Assembly (NCBI GenBank): GCA_964352785.1
Contig: CAYGTI010000003.1
Coordinates: 62,001-126,000, forward strand
DNA length: 64,000 nucleotides
From: JACOMS01 sp964352785
GTDB taxonomy: Bacteria; Pseudomonadota; Alphaproteobacteria; Caulobacterales; Maricaulaceae
Direction: 5' to 3'
Shown in pieces: positions 15,708 to 23,780 of the stretch (its first letter is position 1; every line of letters begins with the position of its first letter). A program made the position numbers and the translations under genes. The notes below the pieces were generated by a model, which did not search any database, was not told the DNA's origin, and saw only the letters and a list, made by a program, of their open reading frames with translations.

Positions 15708-17233
15708 TGGATATTCTTAGCTATTATCCACTGTGGCTGATTGTCCACGGCGCGGCGCTTTGTGTTGTCTTGCCTTTGTTGATGGGCGCTGTGGCGGCTA
15801 TCATTCCGCGTGAGAAGCTGGCTTGGCTGGTAACTCTGATTGTAACTGTGGTCTTAACGGTGGCGGCTTTTGGATTACTTCTGACGACGTTGGCCGGCGA
15901 GACGCAGCTCTATAAAATGGGCGGATGGGCACCTCCCCATGGTATTTCTTACGTCATTGACGGCCTTAATTCACCTGTACTTTTATTGATTTGCGTTATG
16001 GCGCTTTTGTGTACGCTTTTTGCGCTACCAAGTACCGTGGCCGAGGTCGAGCCAAAGAAACGCGCGCCTTTTTATGCGGCTTTTTTATTGGGTATAGCAG
16101 GTTTGCTGGGTATGGTCGCAACAGGCGATGCGTTTAATGTTTTTGTCTTCCTCGAAGTCTCATCAATTTCGACATATGTTCTGGTCGCTATGGGCGCAAG
16201 CCGTGACCGCCGCGCGCTTACGGCGGCTTATAATTATCTCATACTCGGCTCCATCGGCGCGACGTTCTTTGTGATTGGCCTCGGTTTCCTTTACATGGAA
16301 ACCGGTACGCTCAACATGGCTGATATGGGCCGCATATTGCGCGACCTAGACGGCGGTAGCCGCGTGGCGGGCGTCGGGTTTGGGTTCATCGTCGTCGGGC
16401 TGGGGCTTAAGCTCGCAATGTTCCCGATGCACATGTGGCTGCCCGGGGCTTACGCGCATTCTCCCACGGTTGTGACCATCTTCTTGGCCTCAACAGCAAC
16501 AAAAGCGGCCCTTTATCTGTTACTGCGTTTTACCTTCACCGTCTTTGATTTGTCGTTCGATTATGTCTTATCCATTGTCACCAACGCCTTTGTTGGCCTC
16601 GGTGTTGCCGGTATGTTACTTGCGTCGTTGCAGGCAATCTTCCAGACGGATGCGCGGCGAACGCTGGCTTATTCCTCCGTTGCACAGGTCGGTTATATGC
16701 TGTTGGGTGTGGGCATCTGCACGGCAGCAGGCATATCGGCGGGTTACCTTCATTTGCTTAATCACGCGATTATCAAAGGTGCGCTATTCATAGCGCTCGG
16801 GGCTTGTTGGTATCGTTTCGGGATTACGCGGGTTGCGGATTTTCGAGGCTTGTCAAAAACTATGCCGCTGACCATGGGTGCTTTCACGATTGGCGGATTG
16901 TCGCTTATCGGAGTGCCGTTCACAGCCGGATTTGTGTCCAAATATAATCTTGTCATTGCGGCAGCCGAGAAAGACTGGTGGTGGGCGGTGTTTGTTATTG
17001 TGCTGACATCGATCTTGGCGATCATTTACATTGGGCGGCTTTTGCTGGCGGCTTATTTCCAATCTCCTCCGCAGATTAACGGCGAGACGGTGGCTAAAAA
17101 TGAAGCACCTATAATGATGCTGGTGCCGATGTGGTTCCTCGCGCTGACATCTATTTATGTGGGCGCTGATGCGGATATCATGGTCGAGATCGCTCAGGGC
17201 GCAGCGAAGGTTCTGCTGGGAGGCGCGTCATGA
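15707..17233 (+). CDS. mrpD: Mrp-type antiporter proton-conducting subunit D (first of three)
   Basis: ND2/ND4/ND5-like membrane protein, 508 residues, about 14 spans. The conserved Glu of the channel is in NVFVFLEVSSISTYVLVAMG and the conserved Lys in GLKLAMFPMHMWLPGAYAH. The segment ARRTLAYSSVAQVGYMLLG is the usual discontinuous-helix region. It moves protons in exchange for Na+ or K+. Overlaps both neighbours (TGATG, then ATGA). Confidence 0.9.
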   Translation: MDILSYYPLWLIVHGAALCVVLPLLMGAVAAIIPREKLAWLVTLIVTVVLTVAAFGLLLTTLAGETQLYKMGGWAPPHGISYVIDGLNSPVLLLICVMALLCTLFALPSTVAEVEPKKRAPFYAAFLLGIAGLLGMVATGDAFNVFVFLEVSSISTYVLVAMGASRDRRALTAAYNYLILGSIGATFFVIGLGFLYMETGTLNMADMGRILRDLDGGSRVAGVGFGFIVVGLGLKLAMFPMHMWLPGAYAHSPTVVTIFLASTATKAALYLLLRFTFTVFDLSFDYVLSIVTNAFVGLGVAGMLLASLQAIFQTDARRTLAYSSVAQVGYMLLGVGICTAAGISAGYLHLLNHAIIKGALFIALGACWYRFGITRVADFRGLSKTMPLTMGAFTIGGLSLIGVPFTAGFVSKYNLVIAAAEKDWWWAVFVIVLTSILAIIYIGRLLLAAYFQSPPQINGETVAKNEAPIMMLVPMWFLALTSIYVGADADIMVEIAQGAAKVLLGGAS

Positions 17234-18717
17234 TATATACCGCTGATACCTCACTTGCGCTTCTCTTGATTATACCGCTGATTGCGGCGGTACTCATCCC
17301 CTTTTGCAAAAATATGCCAAACGTACGCGAGGGGGTGACCCTAATCGCCGGCGTCCTACTCCTTACAAATGTCATTCATCTGATCATGTTCCTGAACGGC
17401 GGTATTACGCCGGAACTGCACTTGGGTACGTTTGCAGGCAGCGTTGAAATTAAGCTGGAGCTAGAACCGCTCGGGGCGACGTTCGCCGCAATTGCCAGCT
17501 CCCTCTGGATATTAAACTCATTGTTCACAATGGGTTACATGCGCGGGAACAATGAGAAAAACCAAACCCGCTTTTATACCTTTGTCGCTATTGCGATTGC
17601 TGCGGCTATGGGCATCGCAGCAGCGGGCAACCTGATTACGCTGTTTATCTTTTACGAGGCGCTAACTTTATCGACGTTTCCATTGGTGACGCACAAAGGC
17701 GATGACAAAGCCAAACGCGGCGGGACTATATATGCGCTGATCCTCATGGGAACATCACTAGCCCTACTGCTCCCAGCCATTATCGGCACGCAAGTCATTG
17801 CCGGAACCACAGAGTTCCGTGTGGGCGGTGTATTTCCCGAAGGTACAAGCTTGCTCGCAACCTCAGTTCTTTTATTCTTGTTTGCGTTCGGTATCGGCAA
17901 AGCGGCTTTGATGCCGATCCACCCTTGGCTCCCTAATGCGATGGTCGCGCCGACGCCCGTCTCGGCTTTGTTGCATGCTGTGGCCGTTGTTAAAGCAGGC
18001 GTGTTCACCATGCTCAAAGTTGTGGTTTTTACTTTTGGGCCTTCGCTTGCGGCTGAGACGCCCATGAGTACGACGCTGTCATGGGTCGCTGCGATTTCAA
18101 TTGTCCTGGCCTCTATCATCGCGCTGCGGCAGGATAACCTCAAAGCCAGGCTGGCTTATTCGACTGTCTCGCAGCTCTCTTATGTAACCCTTGGGGCTAT
18201 GCTGGCTGCGCCCATGGCGATCATGGGCGGCGCTCTACAAATCATCATGCATGCTTGGGGCAAAATTACGCTGTTTATGTGCGCGGGGGCTATTTACACG
18301 GTCGCGCACCGCACAGAGATTTCAAAACTTGACGGCCTCGGACGGTCTATGCCGTGGGTTTTTGGCGCGTTCTTCATTGGATCGCTCTCTATTATCGGTA
18401 TTCCGCCGCTGGGTGGTTCTTGGCCAAAGTTCTTCTTAATGGCAGGCGCGATGGATAGCGGTAAGGCCATTTTGCTCGCAGCGCTGATTGCCTCGTCCGT
18501 TCTGAATGTAATTTATCTTGTGCCGATATCAGTTCGCGGGTTTATGCGCCCGCCCGCTGATCCGGCTGTGGATGCTCAAATTCGCGAGCTGCGTAAAAAA
18601 CACCGATGGGTTATTATTCCGCCGGTGATCACTGCACTTGGGGCTCTGATCTTGTTCTTCTTTACCGGGCCGATGATTGATTTTCTGACTCCCATCTTAC
18701 CCGCAGGAGCCTTCTAA
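17230..18717 (+). CDS. Mrp-type antiporter proton-conducting subunit (second of three)
   Basis: A second ND5/MrpD-like subunit of 495 residues. It has LFIFYEALTLSTFPLVTHKG with the conserved Glu, GIGKAALMPIHPWLPNAMVA with the conserved Lys, VSALLHAVAVVKAGVFTMLK, and the cytoplasmic segment NLKARLAYSTVSQLSYVTLG. It is clearly distinct from the subunit before it, not a recent copy. Membership of MrpA or MrpD subtypes cannot be fixed by eye. Its stop overlaps the next start (TAATG). Confidence 0.88.
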   Translation: MIYTADTSLALLLIIPLIAAVLIPFCKNMPNVREGVTLIAGVLLLTNVIHLIMFLNGGITPELHLGTFAGSVEIKLELEPLGATFAAIASSLWILNSLFTMGYMRGNNEKNQTRFYTFVAIAIAAAMGIAAAGNLITLFIFYEALTLSTFPLVTHKGDDKAKRGGTIYALILMGTSLALLLPAIIGTQVIAGTTEFRVGGVFPEGTSLLATSVLLFLFAFGIGKAALMPIHPWLPNAMVAPTPVSALLHAVAVVKAGVFTMLKVVVFTFGPSLAAETPMSTTLSWVAAISIVLASIIALRQDNLKARLAYSTVSQLSYVTLGAMLAAPMAIMGGALQIIMHAWGKITLFMCAGAIYTVAHRTEISKLDGLGRSMPWVFGAFFIGSLSIIGIPPLGGSWPKFFLMAGAMDSGKAILLAALIASSVLNVIYLVPISVRGFMRPPADPAVDAQIRELRKKHRWVIIPPVITALGALILFFFTGPMIDFLTPILPAGAF

Positions 18718-19028
18718 TGGCGAAGAAAAAGACGGCGCCAGAGGATGATAACATTCATCCGGTCTCAAAGAAATTCTTGTGGCTGGCGGATGAAAAAGTT
18801 GTAAACGGCTTTATTTGGCTACCGATATTGGGTTTGGCTATTACAATTGTAGCGGGCTTTTTGTTCCCTTTTGACCCCAAGCACAAAGCGCCATGGGATT
18901 TCGCGGCCGGGTCTTGGGCGATATTCGGCTTTGCGGCTTATTGCACCGTAGTCCTCGCGGCGGATCCTTTGTTTAAGTTTCTTTCGCGGGATGAGGATTA
19001 TTACGGGGAGGGGTCTTCAGATGATTGA
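18717..19028 (+). CDS. Small two-span membrane protein of the Mrp operon
   Basis: The 103-residue protein has a charged N-terminus (MAKKKTAPEDD), two predicted spans (about 33-52 and 66-87) and an acidic C-terminus (RDEDYYGEGSSDD). I do not recognise a family. It sits between two antiporter subunits and overlaps both (TAATG at its start, 8 bases at its end), so it is very likely an accessory subunit of the complex. Confidence 0.72.
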   Translation: MAKKKTAPEDDNIHPVSKKFLWLADEKVVNGFIWLPILGLAITIVAGFLFPFDPKHKAPWDFAAGSWAIFGFAAYCTVVLAADPLFKFLSRDEDYYGEGSSDD

Positions 19029-20751
19029 TAGTTTCCTCCAGATAAACCCCGGTTTTGTTATTATTCTTGCGGGCGTCCTCTGTGCGCTCCTGCCTATTAG
19101 CCCCGTTCGCAAAGCCCTTTTAATCCTGTCACCTATTTTAGCCGGATATATGATTTTCTTGGGCATTCAGAGCCCGGATGAGGCCCGCTGGGTTATGGAT
19201 TTTGGCGTGGTGCAGTTGATCCCAAATACGATTGATAGCCTATCCGTTATTTGGGGGTATGTATTTTGTCTGGCGGCTGTGCTGAACGGTATTTACGGCT
19301 TTCATGAAAAATGCCGTATCACCGATAGTTCGGCTTTAATTTATACGGGAGCCGCTGTAGCTGGTGTTTTCGTTGGCGATCTTTTGACTCTGTTTATATT
19401 TTGGGAACTTGCGGCTATATCGTCTGTCTTTTTGATTTGGAAAGGCGGCGAGCATGCTTATGGGGCGGGCATTCGATATCTGGCGATCCATGTGCTCTCA
19501 GGCGTACTTTTGTTGGCTGGCGCGGTCATGTTTGGCCACGCCAACGGGTGGGACTTTACCTTTGGTCATATTGGCTTGGATAGTCCGGGCGGCTGGCTCA
19601 TGCTCCTCTCTATGGGTATCAAATGCGGCTTTCCGCTGCTGCACAACTGGATGCAGGACGCCTATCCCAAGGCCAGCGTCACCGGAACGGTTATCCTCTC
19701 CGCATTTACGACGAAGCTTGCGATTTACGCGCTCGCGCGCGGTTTTGCCGGCGAAGATATATTGATTTATATTGGCGCGGCGATGACATTATTTCCTGTC
19801 TTCTTTGCCGTGGTTGAAAATGATTTACGCCGTGTTCTGGCGTATAGCCTGAATAACCAGCTTGGCTTTATGGTTTGCGGTATTGGCGTTGGCTCAGCCC
19901 TAGCGCTCAACGGCGTGGCCGGACAAGTCGTTGTTCATGTGATTTTTAAATCGCTTCTGTTCATGAGCATGGGCGCTGTGCTCTACCGCACAGGCACGGC
20001 CAAAGCGTCAGAACTTGGCGGGCTGTTCAAATCTATGCCGTATACAACGATATTTTGCCTGATCGGAGCGGGCTCGATTGCGGCGTTCCCGCTGCTGGCC
20101 GCGTTCGTAACCAAAGCGATGATTATCGCTTCTGTGGTTGAGCAGCATAATTGGCCGGTTTTCGCTGTCCTGTTATTCGCTTCGGCGGGTGTGATGGAAC
20201 ATTCCGGCATCAAAGTGCCGTACTTTACATTCTTTTCCCATGATAGCGGCAAACGCCCGGAAGAAGCGCCGTGGAATATGTTAGTCGCGATGGGACTGGC
20301 GTCTGCCTTGTGTATCTTCTTTGCCTTCCCGTGGGGTGGTTACCAGTTTCTCTACAGCTTGATGCCGTATGAACTCGACTACCACCCTTATACGGGGAAC
20401 CATGTCATCACCCAGCTTCAGCTTTTATTCGCGGCTATGCTGGCGTTCGCGGTTCTTAAGAAACTGAAAGTCTATCCGGACGAGCGGCGAGCCGAAATTA
20501 TCGACTTTGATTGGACTTATCGGCGGCTAGGTAGAACGGTTGTAATATGGATTGGCGCGATGTGGACACGCTTGGGCGCGCATGTCTCCCGTTTACAAGT
20601 TCGCTTGCTAAAAACATCCGGTAAGCGGCTTTATCACATGTTCAGCCCCGCCGGGGCGTTCAGCTCAGCCGCACCCAGCGGCATCGCGGCTTTGCTGACA
20701 GGCGCGACGTTAATTTTGACGCTATTTGTGATCTTCCTTACAGGCTTATGA
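19021..20751 (+). CDS. Mrp-type antiporter proton-conducting subunit (third of three)
   Basis: A third ND5/MrpD-like subunit, 576 residues, with more than 13 spans. The conserved Glu is in LFIFWELAAISSVFLIWKGG and the conserved Lys in GIKCGFPLLHNWMQDAYPKA; DLRRVLAYSLNNQLGFMVCG is the usual helix-break segment. A C-terminal extension (about 485-576) ends in an additional span. The ATG is chosen ten codons inside the longest frame because GGGGAGGGG lies 8 bases upstream. Stop and next start overlap (ATGA). Confidence 0.89.
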   Translation: MIDSFLQINPGFVIILAGVLCALLPISPVRKALLILSPILAGYMIFLGIQSPDEARWVMDFGVVQLIPNTIDSLSVIWGYVFCLAAVLNGIYGFHEKCRITDSSALIYTGAAVAGVFVGDLLTLFIFWELAAISSVFLIWKGGEHAYGAGIRYLAIHVLSGVLLLAGAVMFGHANGWDFTFGHIGLDSPGGWLMLLSMGIKCGFPLLHNWMQDAYPKASVTGTVILSAFTTKLAIYALARGFAGEDILIYIGAAMTLFPVFFAVVENDLRRVLAYSLNNQLGFMVCGIGVGSALALNGVAGQVVVHVIFKSLLFMSMGAVLYRTGTAKASELGGLFKSMPYTTIFCLIGAGSIAAFPLLAAFVTKAMIIASVVEQHNWPVFAVLLFASAGVMEHSGIKVPYFTFFSHDSGKRPEEAPWNMLVAMGLASALCIFFAFPWGGYQFLYSLMPYELDYHPYTGNHVITQLQLLFAAMLAFAVLKKLKVYPDERRAEIIDFDWTYRRLGRTVVIWIGAMWTRLGAHVSRLQVRLLKTSGKRLYHMFSPAGAFSSAAPSGIAALLTGATLILTLFVIFLTGL

Positions 20752-21149
20752 CACACCCTGATGTCTCAGATATATTAGGCCTGACAGCGGACGTTGTTGC
20801 GGCCTATGTGAGCCACAACAAGGTTGATAAGGCGGAGATACCGGCACTTATCGAAGATGTTTTCAAGACCATGCAGACCCTGTCGGATCCCGTGCGAATC
20901 CGCAATAATCGCCCGCGGCCCGTTCCCGCAATTCCTGTGAGCGAGTCGGTTAGCGATGAATTCATATATTCACTCGAAGACGGCCAGCCCTACAAATCGC
21001 TTAAACGCCACTTAAAGGCAAAATACGGCATGAGTCCTGAGGACTATAAGGAGAGGTGGGGACTACCTGCTGATTATCCCATGGTCTCTCCGGCTTATGC
21101 GCGCGAACGATCCGAGCTCGCCAAGAAGAGCGGGTTGGGACGCAGCTAA
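20748..21149 (+). CDS. mucR: MucR/Ros-family transcriptional regulator with degenerate zinc site
   Basis: MucR family protein of 133 residues with the conserved block YKSLKRHLKAKYGMSPEDYK, ERWGLPADYPMVSPAYA and ELAKKSGLGRS. MucR proteins repress many genes, including cell-cycle genes, in alphaproteobacteria. Brucella MucR binds zinc through Cys-x2-Asp-x9-His-x3-His; here the positions read Ser, Asp, His, Lys, so the site is probably not functional for zinc. It is unusual that the gene is translationally coupled (ATGA) to the last antiporter gene. It may control this operon or simply be carried with it. Confidence 0.88.
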   Translation: MTHPDVSDILGLTADVVAAYVSHNKVDKAEIPALIEDVFKTMQTLSDPVRIRNNRPRPVPAIPVSESVSDEFIYSLEDGQPYKSLKRHLKAKYGMSPEDYKERWGLPADYPMVSPAYARERSELAKKSGLGRS

Positions 21150-21212
21150 AAGCTCTTGGTTGAATCTGAAAATTCATACGTGAAACTTCAATGAAAAGTT
21201 AACCTTATTTGA

Positions 21213-21227
21213 AACGCCAACGGCGTT
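21213..21227 (+). other. Stem-loop after the mucR gene
   Basis: AACGCC, loop AAC, GGCGTT: a 6-bp perfect stem about 60 bases after the MucR stop. No T-run follows. It may mark the end of the long Mrp transcript but is not a clear intrinsic terminator. Confidence 0.3.
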
Positions 21228-21255
21228 CGAATCGGAACCGTAACAAAAAACATGA

Positions 21256-21270
21256 TTAATAAGGGGTTAA
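21256..21270. promoter_or_regulatory. CtrA-type box TTAA-N7-TTAA upstream of the PAS_5 gene
   Basis: Perfect TTAA (21256-21259), TAAGGGG, TTAA (21267-21270), 81 bases before the start codon. A one-mismatch copy (TTAA-N7-TGAA) lies at 21199-21213. Two sites in one promoter region strengthen the case for CtrA control. Confidence 0.6.
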
Positions 21271-21350
21271 TGAATCCTTTTTTCTGTTTCATGCCTTGCT
21301 GATGAAACCGAACACCCAAATATTCTTGTCTCTAAAGGGGCCGGGGTATT

Positions 21351-21860
21351 ATGCTTTCAAATCAGGCATTACGCAATCAAATGGTGTTGCCGGAACAGCA
21401 GGCCATATATGATTACTGGCGCTCGAAATGCGCTAGAGGCTGCCTCCCGTCCCGGCATGACATCGATCCATCTCGACTGAAGGCACATCTGCCTATGATG
21501 TCAATTTTAGAGGCCAAGCAGGAGCAGGGCCGATATCGGTTTCAGTGGCGTCTGGCTGGAACCGGATTTTGGGATTTATATAATGCTGAAGTTCAAGGCC
21601 GCTACATAGATGAGCTCCCTTTGGGGGACCGTTGTGATTATTGGCAGCGCGTTTTGTCCCAAGTTATCTCTAACCGCCGCCCTTCGGCGGGCGTAACCCG
21701 CCCGGGAACGCCTCTGGGGCGCCATCTTGCGCAGTTCTGGATCAGAATGCCGCTCTCGAAAAATGGCCGCGATGTTGATTTAATCCTCGGTTATGACCAC
21801 CTTATGAAGGTCTCTGACATCCCCAAAATGCGTCAGGCTCAAGAAAAAATAAGCGCATAG
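21351..21860 (+). CDS. PAS_5 (PF07310-type) domain protein
   Basis: The whole 169-residue protein is a single PAS-like fold of the PAS_5 type found in alphaproteobacteria: YDYWRSKCARGCLPSRHDID, then LKAHLPMMSILEA, FQWRLAGTGFWDLYNAEVQG, and a closing DLILGYDHL. It is a soluble sensor-like module without output domain. Its promoter region holds the best CtrA-type site in the window. GGGGCCGGGG lies just upstream of the ATG. Confidence 0.8.
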   Translation: MLSNQALRNQMVLPEQQAIYDYWRSKCARGCLPSRHDIDPSRLKAHLPMMSILEAKQEQGRYRFQWRLAGTGFWDLYNAEVQGRYIDELPLGDRCDYWQRVLSQVISNRRPSAGVTRPGTPLGRHLAQFWIRMPLSKNGRDVDLILGYDHLMKVSDIPKMRQAQEKISA

Positions 21861-21991
21861 TTTCAAAGACCTAAGCTTAATAGCGCGTCGCTCGCGCGTA
21901 ATAATCCACAGTAAATATATAAAGTAATAGGAAATTATTCCTCTTTTTTGATTTTTGTGATAGAGTGCAAAAAAGAACAAAAGAGGAACTT

Positions 21992-22345
21992 ATGCGATAT
22001 AAAGAACATGCTCCCAGCGATAAGCACCGCGCCAGCATTATTATAAATTCTGTGGCTTTGGAATTTGGCGTCGCGCCTTTTGATGCGCCGCAGACAAACA
22101 GTAAACAAAATCTCCGGGGCTCCCCCCATATGGTTATGGCGGGGCAAATTTGCCTCTATTTATTCCATACCGTCTATCAAATGAATATGGCGCGTGTGGG
22201 GCGCGTGTTTCGGCGTCATCCGACAACGGCCCGGCATGCTTGCACCGTTGTCGAGATCAGCCGGGATGATCCTGTTTTCGATGCCCGTATTCGGCGGCTA
22301 GAGGCCTTTTTACGCGCTGCGCCTGTGCCCGCTGATGCGCGTTAG
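21992..22345 (+). CDS. Stand-alone DnaA domain IV-like helix-turn-helix protein
   Basis: The central segment (about residues 45-85) reads MAGQICLYLFHTVYQMNMAR then VGRVFRRHPTTARHACTVVE, which follows the pattern of DnaA domain IV (a basic loop, then GR-F--R-HTT--HA). There is no AAA+ ATPase part: the protein has 117 residues. It may bind DnaA-box-like DNA or act only as a regulator. The ATG is chosen nine codons inside the longest frame because AGAGGAAC lies at good spacing. It is followed 9 bases later by the DUF6456 gene. Confidence 0.78.
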   Translation: MRYKEHAPSDKHRASIIINSVALEFGVAPFDAPQTNSKQNLRGSPHMVMAGQICLYLFHTVYQMNMARVGRVFRRHPTTARHACTVVEISRDDPVFDARIRRLEAFLRAAPVPADAR

Positions 22346-22354
22346 GGGCGGGGT

Positions 22355-23098
22355 ATGACACTTGAAGAAGATACACTTCTGCGATTGATGATGCGCGAGC
22401 ACGCGGTCATTGATCTGTCCGAGGCTGGAGATATTTTTCCGGCTTATCCAAACGGTGATCGTCGCCGAAAACCTGTGTTTTGGATTGAGCGCTGTATGCT
22501 CGAGCATTTATCACAATTAGGCGGGCTGACAGAATTAGAGGGCCGGGCTAGGTTGTCAAACGCGATGAAAGCCCGCTTTAACGGGCACAGCCCGGTCTCA
22601 ACCGCCGCCGGAGCGCATCACGATATGGGCCGGGATCAGGTGTATATGCCGGACGGCCGTGCGCAGTCCGTTCGCAAAAATCACCGTATATCTGTTCTGC
22701 GAAGTCTGGCCCGAAAATGCACAGCGTCGGGACAGCCCATTCTTAGCGCGGCTCAGCTTGAAGCGGGGGAGCAGTTTGCCAGAGATTACGTGCTTGGCGG
22801 ATTGGGCTTTACCGCCTCCCAAGGTTTTGAACGCCCACATGTTGACGGCGGGTTTCGTCATGACGCCCAGGAAAACGCAATTATCAGCCGAATGGATCGC
22901 AGGCGCCGTGTGAGTGAAGCAATTTCCTGTCTTGGCCCCGGTCTTGACCGCGCGCTAATCGCGGTGTGTTGTGATGGCGTCTCGACCGAGCAACTTGAAC
23001 GCACAGAAAAATGGTCGAAAAACTCCGGCCGAACGGTCTTGATTTTGGCGCTTGACCGCCTAGTTGCGTTCTACGGCACGTTGCCCGGCGAGGCGTAG
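22355..23098 (+). CDS. DUF6456 domain-containing protein
   Basis: The 247-residue soluble protein ends in the DUF6456 block: LEAGEQFARDYVLGGLGFTA, then HDAQENAIISRMDRRRRVSE, AISCLGPGLDRALIAVCCDG and LILALDRLVAFYG. This family is alphaproteobacterial; a DNA-binding role is suspected from its basic helices but is not proven. It lies 9 bases after the DnaA-like gene, in what is probably one operon. GGGGCGGGG precedes the ATG. It converges with sufE. Confidence 0.8.
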   Translation: MTLEEDTLLRLMMREHAVIDLSEAGDIFPAYPNGDRRRKPVFWIERCMLEHLSQLGGLTELEGRARLSNAMKARFNGHSPVSTAAGAHHDMGRDQVYMPDGRAQSVRKNHRISVLRSLARKCTASGQPILSAAQLEAGEQFARDYVLGGLGFTASQGFERPHVDGGFRHDAQENAIISRMDRRRRVSEAISCLGPGLDRALIAVCCDGVSTEQLERTEKWSKNSGRTVLILALDRLVAFYGTLPGEA

Positions 23099-23127
23099 TC
23101 TACGCCGCAGCGTTAGCGTTGTGTATT

Positions 23128-23544
23128 TTAAGCGGCCGCGGCGGCAATCGCGCGAATGCGCTTGATCATCGCATTAAGACCGTTGGAGCGTTGTGGAGAA
23201 AGGTGCTCAGACAGGCCAAGCTGTGAGAGTATTGAGGTGGGTTCCAGAGAGAGCGCTTCGGGCGGTGTGCGCCCATCATAGATTTGCAGAACAACAGCCA
23301 CCAAACCTTTGACTATGTGCGCGTCGCTATCGCCGCGAAATTTCAACACTTTGTCATCGTCCTGCTCTGTCACCAGCCAAACTTGACTGACACATCCCTT
23401 AACTTTGTTGGCTTCGATTTTTTCGCTTGGTAATAAAGGGGCAAGGTTGCGGCCCATATCAATGACATGTGTATAACGATCCTCCCAATCCGTAAGAAAG
23501 GCAAAATCATCAATCATATCTTGAATATTGGCAGGGAGAGACAT
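23128..23544 (-). CDS. sufE: SufE-family cysteine desulfurase activator
   Basis: SufE family protein. With the start 32 codons inside the longest frame it has 138 residues, exactly the family size, and the active cysteine in KVKGCVSQVWL falls at position 51 as in E. coli SufE. It takes sulfur from SufS and passes it to Fe-S cluster assembly. The C-terminus LGLSEHLSPQRSNGLNAMI is conserved. No suf genes are adjacent. The ribosome site is weak (GGATTAAACGC before ATG). Confidence 0.9.
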   Translation of the reverse strand: MSLPANIQDMIDDFAFLTDWEDRYTHVIDMGRNLAPLLPSEKIEANKVKGCVSQVWLVTEQDDDKVLKFRGDSDAHIVKGLVAVVLQIYDGRTPPEALSLEPTSILSQLGLSEHLSPQRSNGLNAMIKRIRAIAAAAA

Positions 23545-23780
23545 GCGTTTAATCCGTTTGTTTAGACTCACATAAGCAGGGTAAAGCTCCAGCGCAAGTG
23601 CGCGCCAAAGCTCCAGATAAGTCATCTGTAAACAACGCATGACAGCTCACTTGTATCCTTGATACTATTTACCCTGAGACGCGAAACGACTCGCTTTTAG
23701 TCTTGAAATAAAATTGATTGCATTCTGTCTGTGTTTTGAAGGGAATCATCATTACCGCCTCTCGTCCACATAAAGGATTG

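Noticed and set aside
21222..21234. GTTCGAATC, the T-loop motif of tRNA genes
   Set aside because: The flanking bases do not form a T-stem, and no acceptor or anticodon stem is found around it. It overlaps a different hairpin.
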